Source: an uncultured Bacteroidales bacterium
GTDB taxonomy: Bacteria > Bacteroidota > Bacteroidia > Bacteroidales > Muribaculaceae
Direction of reading: 5' to 3'
Assembly: GCA_900544535.1 (NCBI GenBank)
Contig: UQVH01000019.1
Location: 1 to 59,641, forward strand
DNA: 59,641 nt
The notes beneath the pieces were generated by a model. The model was given only the letters and a program-made list of their open reading frames with translations, did not search any database and was not told where the DNA came from. This document shows, one piece after another, positions 7,659 to 15,396 of this stretch. Each line of letters starts with the position of its first letter. The first letter of the stretch is position 1. The translations under genes and the position numbers were made by a program.

Positions 7659-8462
7659 TCAGACGTAGCGCAGGGGGTTGCGCTCGGCACGTGACTGCCG
7701 GACTGCAAAGTTAGGAAATTTTTCTGAAACTATGGCCGAAAAAATTGACTTAGTGCAGATTTCGCTCTCGAAATGGCCGACATCGACGATGAGAATGTCG
7801 CGGCCGAAATCGACGAAGTCGTGATAACGGACATCGGAGGTGATGTAGGCGTCGGCTCCGGCAGCAATGGCTGCTGGGATGAATTCGCCTCCCGATCCGC
7901 TGCACAGAGCCACGTTCTGCACTCCGTTTTCAGTCTTCGGGCAGTCGGAGACGCGTAGCGATTCGGCCCGGTAGACCTCCCTGACGCGGCTGAGAAAGTC
8001 AGCCTCCGGCAACGCATGATGGAAGTCGCCGACGATGCCGAGCCCGGTCGCGGGGTCGGCCTGGCGCGGCGAGAGGACGCGGATGTCCATAAGGCCCAGC
8101 ATCTCGCCGAGTCGGTGGGAGACTCCGGCGCGCGCGTTGTCGAGGGCCGTATGGGAGGAGTAGATGTAGATGCCGTTGCGGATGGCTGTGAGCAGGGCGC
8201 GCTGGGCGGGGGCGTCGGGGGTGATCTGTTTCAGTCCGCGGAAGAGCAGAGGGTGGTGAGAGACTATGAGGTTGCAGCCTTCGCTGACGGCTTCGTCGAC
8301 CACTGCCGGGGTCACGTCCAGACAGAACATGACTCCCGTGCAGTCGTTTGACGCGGATGCGGGGCGGAGCTGCCAGCCGGTGTTGTCCCACGACTCCTGG
8401 AGCGAGCGCGGAGCAAAGGCTTCGATGCTCTCTATTATGTCGCTGATTCTCGGCTCTGTCAT
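7659..8462 (-). CDS. Nif3-like dinuclear metal centre protein
   Basis: A Nif3/YbgI-family protein of 267 aa. These form hexameric toroids with a dinuclear metal site; a GTP cyclohydrolase I type 2 activity has been proposed, but function is unsettled. Metal-ligand motifs are present: NLIVSHHPLLFRG with the paired histidines, SSHTALDN, and VDVGHFESE near the C terminus. It has the short YbgI-like layout without the long internal PII-like domain carried by some Bacteroidetes members. It follows aspS by 12 bp and precedes the zinc-ribbon gene by 27 bp, so all three are probably one transcript. Confidence 0.9.
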   Translation of the reverse strand: MTEPRISDIIESIEAFAPRSLQESWDNTGWQLRPASASNDCTGVMFCLDVTPAVVDEAVSEGCNLIVSHHPLLFRGLKQITPDAPAQRALLTAIRNGIYIYSSHTALDNARAGVSHRLGEMLGLMDIRVLSPRQADPATGLGIVGDFHHALPEADFLSRVREVYRAESLRVSDCPKTENGVQNVALCSGSGGEFIPAAIAAGADAYITSDVRYHDFVDFGRDILIVDVGHFESEICTKSIFSAIVSEKFPNFAVRQSRAERNPLRYV

Positions 8463-8474
8463 CGGTGGCGCGGA

Positions 8475-10235
8475 TTATTCCTTGTCTTTGAGGTCGAGAC
8501 GGATACAAAGTTCGTCGAGCTGCGAGTCGTCGATGGCCGAGGGGGCGTCGATCATCATGTCGCGTCCGGAGTTGTTTTTCGGGAAGGCGATGACGTCGCG
8601 GATCGAGTCGAGTCCGGCGAGGATGCTGACAAAACGGTCGAAGCCGAATGCGAGGCCTCCGTGAGGGGGCGCGCCGAACTTGAAGGCGTTCATCAGGAAG
8701 CCGAATTTATACTGTGCGTCTTCTTCGGTGAGACCGAGCAGACGGAACATCTTGTCCTGAAGTTCGGCTTCGTGGATACGGATCGAGCCGCCGCCAAGTT
8801 CGTTGCCGTTGACCACCATGTCATAAGCTGTCGCACGGACGGCGCCGGTGTCGCTGTCGAGCAGATGGATGTCGTCGGGGTTGGGCGAGGTGAAGGGATG
8901 GTGCATGGCGTAGTAGCGCTGCGTTTCCTCGTCCCATTCGAAGAGGGGGAAGTCGACAACCCAGAGGCAGGAGAATTTCTGCGGGTCGCGCAGGCCGAGA
9001 CGCGAGCCCATTTCAAGACGAAGTTCGCAAAGCTGCTTGCGGGTCTTCATTGTCGGACCGGCGAGGATGAGCATGAGGTCGCCTGCCTTGGCTCCGGCAC
9101 GGTCGGCCCAGGCGCGGAGCTCGTCTTCGGTGTAGAATTTGGAGACTGACGATTTGATGGAGCCGTCGTCTTCGATCTTGACCCACATCATGCCTTTGGC
9201 GCCTACCTGCGGGCGCTTCACGAAGTCGGTGAGCTGGTCGAGCTGCTTGCGGGTGTAGCCTGCGCAGCCGGGGGCCACGATGGCGCCGACATATTCGGCG
9301 TCGTCAAGCACGGCGAAACCTTTGCCGCCGGTGAGGTCCTTGAGTTCCACGAATTCCATGCCGAAACGGGTGTCGGGTTTGTCGGAACCGTAGAGACGCA
9401 TGGCGTCGGCCCAAGTCATGCGGGGGAAGGGTTCGGTGAAGTCGATGTCCTTTACATATTTAAATATGTGTTTGACGAGACCCTCGAACATCTGAAGCAC
9501 GTCTTCCTGAGTGACGAACGACATTTCGCAGTCAATCTGGGTAAATTCGGGCTGACGGTCGGCGCGGAGGTCTTCGTCGCGGAAACATTTGACGATCTGG
9601 AAGTAACGGTCAAAACCGCTGACCATCAGGAGCTGCTTGAAGGTCTGGGGTGACTGAGGAAGTGCATAGAACTCGCCGGGATTCATGCGTGAGGGCACCA
9701 CGAAGTCGCGGGCGCCTTCGGGGGTAGACTTGATGAGCACCGGGGTCTCGACTTCAAGGAAGCCTTTGGAGTCGAGATAGCGGCGGATCTCGAAGGCCAT
9801 GCGGTGGCGGAGTTCGAGATTGCGGCGGACGCAGCCACGGCGCAGGTCGAGGTAGCGGTATTTCATGCGGAGGTCGTCGCCGCCGTCGGTGTCGTCTTCA
9901 ATGGTGAAGGGGGGCACTTCGCTGCGGTTGAGAATCTTAAGCTCCGAGGCAATGATTTCGATGTCGCCGGTGGAGAGGTTGGGATTCTTGCTTGTGCGCT
10001 CGGCAACTTTACCGGTGATCTGCACCACAAATTCGCGGCCGAGGTGATTGGCGGCCTCACAGAGGGCGGCGTCGTTTTCGACATTGAAGACCACCTGGGT
10101 GATACCGTAGCGGTCACGCACGTCAACAAAAGTCATGCCACCCATCTTTCGGGCGCGCTGCACCCAGCCGGCGAGGGTAACGTCCTGTCCGGCATCACTG
10201 AGGCGGAGTTCTCCGCATGTTTTCGTTCTATACAT
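8475..10235 (-). CDS. aspS: Aspartyl-tRNA synthetase
   Basis: A class IIb synthetase that charges tRNA-Asp, 586 aa, the usual length for the bacterial type. The N-terminal OB fold binds the anticodon (residues about 1-105, LAGWVQRARKMGGMTFVDVRDRYG), the catalytic domain shows motif 2 (FRDEDLRADRQPEFTQ) and motif 3 (GFAFGFDRF-type, here GLAFGFDRFVSILAG), and a bacterial GAD insertion lies between. The start at 10235 is 99 nt downstream of a well-formed promoter at 10334-10365. It leads an apparent operon with the Nif3-like and zinc-ribbon genes. Confidence 0.97.
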   Translation of the reverse strand: MYRTKTCGELRLSDAGQDVTLAGWVQRARKMGGMTFVDVRDRYGITQVVFNVENDAALCEAANHLGREFVVQITGKVAERTSKNPNLSTGDIEIIASELKILNRSEVPPFTIEDDTDGGDDLRMKYRYLDLRRGCVRRNLELRHRMAFEIRRYLDSKGFLEVETPVLIKSTPEGARDFVVPSRMNPGEFYALPQSPQTFKQLLMVSGFDRYFQIVKCFRDEDLRADRQPEFTQIDCEMSFVTQEDVLQMFEGLVKHIFKYVKDIDFTEPFPRMTWADAMRLYGSDKPDTRFGMEFVELKDLTGGKGFAVLDDAEYVGAIVAPGCAGYTRKQLDQLTDFVKRPQVGAKGMMWVKIEDDGSIKSSVSKFYTEDELRAWADRAGAKAGDLMLILAGPTMKTRKQLCELRLEMGSRLGLRDPQKFSCLWVVDFPLFEWDEETQRYYAMHHPFTSPNPDDIHLLDSDTGAVRATAYDMVVNGNELGGGSIRIHEAELQDKMFRLLGLTEEDAQYKFGFLMNAFKFGAPPHGGLAFGFDRFVSILAGLDSIRDVIAFPKNNSGRDMMIDAPSAIDDSQLDELCIRLDLKDKE

Positions 10236-10333
10236 AAAGAACCTGATATGGTTGTTTGATTTAAGTAACTCTTAATCGGTTTCAGAAGCCGGTCTGAGAG
10301 GGTCCAAGCCCCACGCCCACAGCTTCAAAGGTG

Positions 10334-10365
10334 CAAAATTACAAAGAATCGCAAAGAAAATCAAA
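10334..10365 (-). promoter_or_regulatory. Promoter of aspS
   Basis: On the minus strand a TTTG (10362-10365) and a TAATTTTG (10334-10341) are separated by 20 nt, matching the Bacteroidetes -33/-7 layout. The start should be near 10327, giving a leader of about 90 nt. The promoter lies just past the tatC stop, so aspS need not depend on the tat operon. Confidence 0.7.
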
Positions 10366-10389
10366 AAAAATTGCAGGCGGGGACAAGTG

Positions 10390-11268
10390 TTATGCTACCG
10401 TTTCAGGTTCTTCAATGTTTCCGTCCTCTTCATCTGTCGCCATATCTTCGTCCACGGCAACTTCATCTTCATCAAACACAGGGCCCCACTTTGCAAGGAC
10501 GAGAATGCTCAGTTCATAGAGGGCATAGATCGGAATTGTGACCAAAATGAGGGTAAAAAGATCAGGAGGAGTGATGACCGCCGCGATTATCATGATCAGG
10601 ACAAACGCATAGGAGCGGTAGTTACGCAAAGTCGCCGCTCCGATAAACCCCATCTTTCCGAGGACAAAGGCGAAAACGGGCAACTGGAATACGATCCCCA
10701 TCAGGAATGTCAGCGTAGTGAACGTGGAGATATAGGAATCGAGGGTGATGGTGCTTACGATTTCTTCATCGACCTGATAGGTGGCCAAAAACTGGAATGA
10801 GATCGGGAACAGAACGAAATAGCTCATCAGTAGGCCGAGGATAAAGAGGAGGTAGATGACTCCTGCCACGAGATAGGAATAGCGCTTCTCACTTTCATAG
10901 AGAGCGGGCGAGATGAAGCGGAAAAGCTCGAACAAGATATAGGGCGAGGCAAGCAAAGCCGCAAGGAGGCACGACACCGTTATGTGGGTCATGAACTGGG
11001 CCGACAGTTCGGTGCTTATGAGCGGAATGTGATATTCCGTGAAGTGAAAGTCCCAGCCCAAATGCTGTAAAAGCGATTCGATTGTGCGGAATGTGCAGAA
11101 GTCGTAGTTGTGCGGTGCAAGGAGGATGGCGAATGTCTCCGTTTTGAAGCAGAAGATGACACCTGCCAGGATTATGACCACACATAGAATCCGGAAAAGC
11201 ATCTTGCGCAGAATGTCAAGATGCCCTCCGAATGTCAGAAGTCCATTGGCTGTTTCCGGCTGGCTCAC
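10390..11268 (-). CDS. tatC: Sec-independent protein translocase TatC
   Basis: TatC is the six-helix receptor of the twin-arginine translocation system and binds the RR signal peptide. The family pattern is clear: GHLDILRKMLFRI at the cytoplasmic N terminus with the conserved Glu-like/Leu-Arg segment, the FTEYHIPLISTELSAQFMTHI region, LFELFRFISPALYESEKRY, and the final helices with GFIGAATLRNYRSYAFVLIMIIAAVITPPDL. A long acidic tail (DEDEVAVDEDMATDEEDG) follows the last helix. It overlaps tatA by 4 bp (ATGA) and is the last gene of the RiPP-tat cluster. No tatB is seen, as expected for the minimal TatAC type. Confidence 0.95.
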   Translation of the reverse strand: MSQPETANGLLTFGGHLDILRKMLFRILCVVIILAGVIFCFKTETFAILLAPHNYDFCTFRTIESLLQHLGWDFHFTEYHIPLISTELSAQFMTHITVSCLLAALLASPYILFELFRFISPALYESEKRYSYLVAGVIYLLFILGLLMSYFVLFPISFQFLATYQVDEEIVSTITLDSYISTFTTLTFLMGIVFQLPVFAFVLGKMGFIGAATLRNYRSYAFVLIMIIAAVITPPDLFTLILVTIPIYALYELSILVLAKWGPVFDEDEVAVDEDMATDEEDGNIEEPETVA

Positions 11269-11510
11269 TTTTCAGACTCCAATTTTTCAGCCGGATGCTG
11301 ATTCTGTTTTGCATCGGCACGTCGCCGGATTTCTTCTTCGACACGACGATTCATTTCTTCCTCGGTCGGCTCGTTCATGCCTTCCTTAAAGCTTTTCACG
11401 CCTTTGCCCATTCCTTTCATGAGTTCAGGCAACTTCTTTCCTCCGAAAATCAGGAGAATAACGGCGCTGATAAGAATGATTTCAGTCGCACCGATCATAC
11501 AGATTACCAT
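11265..11510 (-). CDS. tatA: Twin-arginine translocase subunit TatA/TatE
   Basis: TatA forms the protein-conducting oligomer of the Tat pathway. The 81-aa product has one N-terminal membrane helix (ATEIILISAVILLIFGGKKLPEL) with the FG hinge and an amphipathic helix (GMGKGVKSFKEGMNE), then a charged tail. The start at 11510 is 7 bp after the stop of the upstream modification-system gene; the internal ATG at 11498 (MIGATEII) is an equally good start and gives the more usual TatA N terminus. Translation is coupled to tatC by a 4-bp overlap. Confidence 0.93.
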   Translation of the reverse strand: MVICMIGATEIILISAVILLIFGGKKLPELMKGMGKGVKSFKEGMNEPTEEEMNRRVEEEIRRRADAKQNQHPAEKLESEK

Positions 11511-11517
11511 ATAAATA

Positions 11518-11796
11518 TTATTCCTCTGTGGTTACCAAATAGATTGTACAATCGTCAAAATTGATTTCCCAGTTTCCGTTATCAGAACTTTCCCAGTTGT
11601 ATTTGGCGGAATTTGTGTCCCACCAGTTCTGAAATCTGGTGCCGGTCTCGCCAAGATCCCGAACGAGACGTTCGTAGAGTTCGGTATTGTCGGCTGTCAG
11701 GATTTTAGCAAGTTCATTAAGGCCGTTGCGGCGCTCAAAAAGTGACTGGATTTCATCGCGTTCGGCTTCTGTCACGCGACCTACTGCTTTTTTCAT
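11518..11796 (-). CDS. CXXX repeat peptide modification system protein
   Basis: A small soluble protein of 92 aa whose N terminus (GRVTEAERDEIQSLFERRNGLNELA) recalls the family named 'CXXX repeat peptide modification system protein', which accompanies the Cys-Xaa-Xaa-Xaa repeat precursor and its radical SAM maturases in Bacteroidetes. That assignment is from memory of the family. It contains one Cys (DDCTIYLV) and no signal peptide. The C-terminal half is Trp/Asn/Asp-rich (NWWDTNSAKYNWESS). It may be a leader-binding or chaperone subunit of the maturation complex; no catalytic motif is visible. It lies 7 bp upstream of tatA, which places the modification and export genes on one message. Confidence 0.72.
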   Translation of the reverse strand: MKKAVGRVTEAERDEIQSLFERRNGLNELAKILTADNTELYERLVRDLGETGTRFQNWWDTNSAKYNWESSDNGNWEINFDDCTIYLVTTEE

Positions 11797-11852
11797 TGTC
11801 GTTTAAGATTTGTATTTGTTGACCACCATATTATTAATAGGATAAGAAGTAT

Positions 11853-12296
11853 TCATCGCTTAATGCTACAATAACTAACAGACGATTTATCGGACCCTTT
11901 CTTATTTGATGCTGATATTTGATAATAAATGTAATTTCCTCCATTAAAACCGGTATGAATGGCTTTATAATAGTACCACGAATATCCTTTAGATTTAACC
12001 TCTGTAACATTAGCGATGGCAGGATGACTTGTTCTATTCAATGACGGGTTAGCCGTTTTTGCGGTTTCACGACTATACTTCATTGTCACATTTGGGAAAT
12101 CGACACTTTTAACGCGGAAAGTAACAGCGAAATCAGACTTCGATGTAACATCGGAGACCCTATCTATTTCAGGCTTTATTTCTGATTTTGAGGTCGTATT
12201 TGATGAAGAACCGGTAGACGGCTCATCATCACGATCACATGCACACATGCTTATAAAAAGAAGCCCGACTAAAATAATGGTTAAATACTTTTTCAT
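11853..12296 (-). CDS. Small putative lipoprotein in the CXXX cluster
   Basis: From the ATG at 12296 (MKKYLTIILVGLLFISMCACDRDD) this is a 147-aa protein with a type II signal and a probable lipid-attachment Cys at CAC-D. The frame also opens at 12311, which would overlap the maturase gene by 8 bp. After a Ser/Thr-rich linker the rest looks like a compact beta domain (FAVTFRVKSVDFPNVTMKYS, then GFNGGNYIYYQISASNKKG), suggestive of a fibronectin-III or immunoglobulin-like fold. It is not a family I can name. Position inside the cassette suggests a surface or periplasmic partner for the exported peptide, but that is inference. Confidence 0.65.
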   Translation of the reverse strand: MKKYLTIILVGLLFISMCACDRDDEPSTGSSSNTTSKSEIKPEIDRVSDVTSKSDFAVTFRVKSVDFPNVTMKYSRETAKTANPSLNRTSHPAIANVTEVKSKGYSWYYYKAIHTGFNGGNYIYYQISASNKKGSDKSSVSYCSIKR

Positions 12297-12303
12297 AATT
12301 ACA

Positions 12304-13272
12304 TTATTCATCTGAATTGTTAATTAGTTTATTAAATGGATCAAGATAAGTAAGTTCAGGAATCTCTTTTTCTGGCAGGAACTGTCCTATTTCCCGAATA
12401 TGGCTCAGAAGCGTCCGCGAAGCATTACGTTCAATATGAGCCATGACACACTGTTCATGACTCGGAGTGTTAACTTCTAAGGTCATTTTACGGTTGAGCC
12501 AGACACATCTGCGGCAGTGAAATGCGTCGCAAATACGACAAATAGGAGCATGATCAATGCGATATAACTGTGAATTTTTTATATCGAGTCCATCCTTAAG
12601 ATTTCCGACTGAATATCTGTCGGCAGTATCATTATAAAAGGCCGGACAAATGTAAAATTTACCATCAGGACAAAGTGTTATTGATTCAACACCAGCATTA
12701 CAATTATTCATATTATCCAACAGAATTCGATCGGTCAGCACATTGAACTGTACACCATGATCCCGTTGGTACTCATCAGCAATTTTATGAGAAATATTTG
12801 TTAGAAAAGCCTCATATTTCAACTGATTCTCTTTAGTAAACGAGGGCACATCCGTAACCACAATATTGATCCTACTTACATTCGGCAGGATGGAACTAAT
12901 CATCATTGAATTTTCAACCAATTCATTTAGGGTACCTCTAAATACATAAGACTGCTCAGATGAAAATGGATAATCCTGAATTGAGGACAATGAGTCGAAT
13001 ACAACGACGTCTGCCTTTGACCGTAACTCTGAGTCTTCACAAGTCGAAGAAACAATATCCACATGAAACACGTGGGATATGGATTCTTTATATTCGTTGG
13101 ACAACTCATAATTCGGATAAGTAAACTGGACAGTAAGATTCTCTTTCATAGACCAAAACAATGCCTCTTCAAGGATGGTCTGTGGAATCAGACCTACCTT
13201 TGCTGATCTGGCATTGTAATGACAGAAAGAGACAGATGTGTCATCTAACTGAATGATAAGGTATTTCAGCAT
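12304..13272 (-). CDS. CXXX repeat peptide maturase (SPASM-like partner)
   Basis: A 322-aa protein matching, from memory, the family 'CXXX repeat peptide maturase', whose N terminus reads MLKYLIIQLDDTSVSFCHY. It lacks the CxxxCxxC radical SAM triad, but its C-terminal half has a SPASM-like Cys array: CNAGVESITLCPDGKFYICP, then ICRICDAFHCRRCVW and a final HEQC. Such domains bind auxiliary Fe-S clusters, so it may work as a cluster-bearing partner of the radical SAM enzyme encoded 2 bp upstream. The coding sequence is clearly more A+T-rich than the flanking housekeeping genes. Confidence 0.8.
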   Translation of the reverse strand: MLKYLIIQLDDTSVSFCHYNARSAKVGLIPQTILEEALFWSMKENLTVQFTYPNYELSNEYKESISHVFHVDIVSSTCEDSELRSKADVVVFDSLSSIQDYPFSSEQSYVFRGTLNELVENSMMISSILPNVSRINIVVTDVPSFTKENQLKYEAFLTNISHKIADEYQRDHGVQFNVLTDRILLDNMNNCNAGVESITLCPDGKFYICPAFYNDTADRYSVGNLKDGLDIKNSQLYRIDHAPICRICDAFHCRRCVWLNRKMTLEVNTPSHEQCVMAHIERNASRTLLSHIREIGQFLPEKEIPELTYLDPFNKLINNSDE

Positions 13273-13274
13273 AT

Positions 13275-14501
13275 TTAACAGGGTGCAAGGGATTGTTTGT
13301 TAGTAAAATTTTCATATCCATCAGCGTTCCCTTGAGTCTCAAGCTTATGGAAAAGTTTGTTCCAATAATAATTATTAGCCCGAACACGTGCCTTGTGCAT
13401 TTTACATATTGCAGTCGAACGCTGATATATTGTAGGTGTAAATGCGGCATCATAGTTTTCTCCCTGACACCAAGCACAACCACTTGCCACATCACAATCT
13501 ATACATTTTTGAGAGGATTGCGTAGTACGTTCAAGTGATAAGAACGGACGTAATAAATTCTGATTTATACCATCATGGATATTCCCTATTATAACAGGAT
13601 TTTTGCTTCGCAATGAATATCCGGCAAATCGAGTGCATGGATAGAAATTTCCAGCAGCATCAATAGCAAGCATCTTACCGGCGCCACACCAGTTTTGATT
13701 GTCAACTTTTGGATCTATTGGCTTTCCGATTGTTTCAGAGAAAAAAGAGCACGCATAATCTTTATATAGATCGTTATCAATAATTTCATCGGCCAATGCA
13801 ATTAATTGCTCTTCATACAATATGTCATCACTCTCCCTCCAAACATCCTCAAATACGCAATTAATATTTACCTCCTTTATGCCAAGAGAATATAGATGGA
13901 GTACTGATTCTTTTATATAAGGAATATCAGGACTGCTAATTGTAACTTTGGTCGCTGCTTGTGGAAATTGCTTTACCCACAATGGGATATTTTTTACCAC
14001 ATCATCATAGCTACCTTTTTCAACACCATCTCCTTTCCAAATACGATTCAAATCATGTTTTTGTCTTGTCCCATCAATCGTTATCCCAATCGAGAGATGC
14101 GCCTTATTCTTTTCAATATAATTCTGAACTCTCTCAGACGCATAATTAATGCCATTGGTGGAAAAAGAAAAACGGTACGAATTAAACCAATGATGATTTA
14201 ATCGATACATCTCTGTTTTAAGATAATCGCAGATTTTATCAATAAGCTCTATCTCAAGAAATGGTTCTCCTCCAATAAAATCCCAAATAACAGATGCTTC
14301 TGCAAATTCTTGCTCATGACTTAATATATAATCAATAGCCTTTTTGGCTACTGGCCATTGCATTCGTTCTTTCTCATTCTTGCCTACGAGATAACAATAT
14401 TTACAAGCTAATTGGCAATCTTTTGTCACAATAAACGTAATATTTTTTGCAACCCCAGATTTCCACGTATTGGCATTTGGCTTTAATTCAACGTTGGTCA
14501 T
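13275..14501 (-). CDS. Radical SAM/SPASM peptide maturase, CXXX-repeat target type
   Basis: A 408-aa cytoplasmic radical SAM enzyme. The 4Fe-4S triad is CQLACKYC (Cys29, Cys33, Cys36), followed by FIGGEPFLE (SAM-binding GGE) and SFSTNGI. The C-terminal SPASM domain has CGAGKMLAIDAAGNFYPC, then CIDCDVASGCAWCQGE and a later Cys, enough for auxiliary clusters. Relatives install thioether or C-C cross-links in ribosomal peptides. The likely substrate is the Cys-repeat protein encoded 112 bp upstream on the same strand. The bond formed cannot be read from sequence. The gene is A+T-rich relative to its surroundings. Confidence 0.88.
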   Translation of the reverse strand: MTNVELKPNANTWKSGVAKNITFIVTKDCQLACKYCYLVGKNEKERMQWPVAKKAIDYILSHEQEFAEASVIWDFIGGEPFLEIELIDKICDYLKTEMYRLNHHWFNSYRFSFSTNGINYASERVQNYIEKNKAHLSIGITIDGTRQKHDLNRIWKGDGVEKGSYDDVVKNIPLWVKQFPQAATKVTISSPDIPYIKESVLHLYSLGIKEVNINCVFEDVWRESDDILYEEQLIALADEIIDNDLYKDYACSFFSETIGKPIDPKVDNQNWCGAGKMLAIDAAGNFYPCTRFAGYSLRSKNPVIIGNIHDGINQNLLRPFLSLERTTQSSQKCIDCDVASGCAWCQGENYDAAFTPTIYQRSTAICKMHKARVRANNYYWNKLFHKLETQGNADGYENFTNKQSLAPC

Positions 14502-14570
14502 AATTACAATTTATACATCTAACATTTCTTGATTGAGACACATAGTATGGGAAGTACTAAAAGATCAAGC

Positions 14571-14603
14571 CCTCCGCACAATATGGGAATAATTATGCGG
14601 AGG
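14571..14603 (-). terminator. Hairpin between precursor and maturase genes
   Basis: CCTCCGCA (14571-14578) and TGCGGAGG (14596-14603) form an 8-bp stem starting 10 bp after the precursor stop; on the minus strand only a weak TCTTTT follows. It may partly terminate or stabilise the precursor message so that the precursor is made in excess over the enzymes. Confidence 0.5.
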
Positions 14604-14613
14604 ATAAAGTAGA

Positions 14614-14919
14614 TCAATACGATGCGGAATGCTTACAAGTGCCGCTACAAGAATTTTTGCATGAGCCAGAACAAGTATACTTACAGCCTTCACATGCATG
14701 TTTACATGTTCCAGAACAAGACGATTTGCAACTTCCCGCACAAGAAGAATAACAACCGCTTGAACATCCGTATTTGCATCCCATTTCTGTTTCGCTGGCT
14801 TTAGCAATAATCGGCATATTGGCCAACGCGATCGCGCCAAGGATAGGCAATGCTCCCTTAGCGGCATTCTTGAAGAACTGGCGTCTTGACTGGAGTTCTT
14901 CGTTTTTGTTTTGTTTCAT
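14614..14919 (-). CDS. Cys-Xaa-Xaa-Xaa repeat RiPP precursor with Tat signal
   Basis: A 101-aa ribosomal peptide precursor. Residues 11-17 are SRRQFFK, a full twin-arginine motif, followed by a hydrophobic segment (about 19-38) and a probable cleavage site after AKA41. The mature part has thirteen Cys at 48, 52, 56, 60, 64, 68, 72, 76, 79, 83, 87, 91 and 95: every gap is three residues except Cys76-Cys79, which is two. Intervening residues are small or polar (Ser, Gly, Lys, His, Tyr). This fits the family 'Cys-Xaa-Xaa-Xaa repeat radical SAM target protein'. It is first in the operon, before the maturases, tatA and tatC. Product chemistry and function are unknown. Confidence 0.9.
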   Translation of the reverse strand: MKQNKNEELQSRRQFFKNAAKGALPILGAIALANMPIIAKASETEMGCKYGCSSGCYSSCAGSCKSSCSGTCKHACEGCKYTCSGSCKNSCSGTCKHSASY

Positions 14920-14969
14920 GATTTTTAATCAGGCCCTATAAGCTCCCCGGATTCGGGCTGATTGGTTTA

Positions 14970-14977
14970 CAAAGAAA
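14970..14977 (-). promoter_or_regulatory. Weak -7 box for the RiPP operon
   Basis: The minus-strand sequence TTTCTTTG differs from TAnnTTTG at one position and lies about 50 nt before the precursor ATG. It is the best candidate I see for the start of the cassette transcript. Confidence 0.35.
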
Positions 14978-15017
14978 AAGCGCAGGAGTCTGTATCTGTT
15001 ACCGTCCTACGTTCAGA

Positions 15018-15147
15018 GGCTTCTCGCATTGCCCTATTCATGTCGGACGGCAACGCAGAAGCCCACGCTTGTATATGCAATAAATGCCCGGCGGTATTCC
15101 TCACGGAATACGGTGCCGGATGCAGGATATTACACATCCACGGGCAT
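15018..15147. ncRNA. Candidate structured RNA with three-way junction
   Basis: Two structural units are visible. The first is a hairpin of GGCTTCT (15018-15024) with AGAAGCC (15057-15063), extended by TTGCC (15029-15033) with GGCAA (15049-15053). The second is a junction: ATGCCCG (15084-15090) pairs with CGGGCAT (15141-15147) and encloses GTATTCC/GGAATAC (15094-15111) and GGATG/CATCC (15118-15139). Either strand could fold this way. It may be an RNA or a decayed palindromic repeat; I match it to no known family. Confidence 0.35.
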
Positions 15148-15396
15148 CTACCGTTGCTCAATCCTTGACATGAATATGAAATTTTGCGAGAATTTCTGAA
15201 CGTCAAGAATCAGCGCGGATAAACGCTTTTCAATTATGTCTTTTGCATCCCGCCCACGTCATCCCATACCGGGCTTCTGCGGACGATATGCGTTGGCAAA
15301 GATATGGACTATTTTTCATTTCGGCAATAGGGAGGATAAAATATTTCTGATTTTCAGCGGGATTGGTTGGAAGATAGATCCGAGCTGTGTTAACCA

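Noticed and set aside
14565..14867. Open frame antiparallel in phase to the RiPP precursor (about 100 codons)
   Set aside because: It is the other reading phase of the Cys-repeat gene, whose Tat signal and repeat make the true frame evident.
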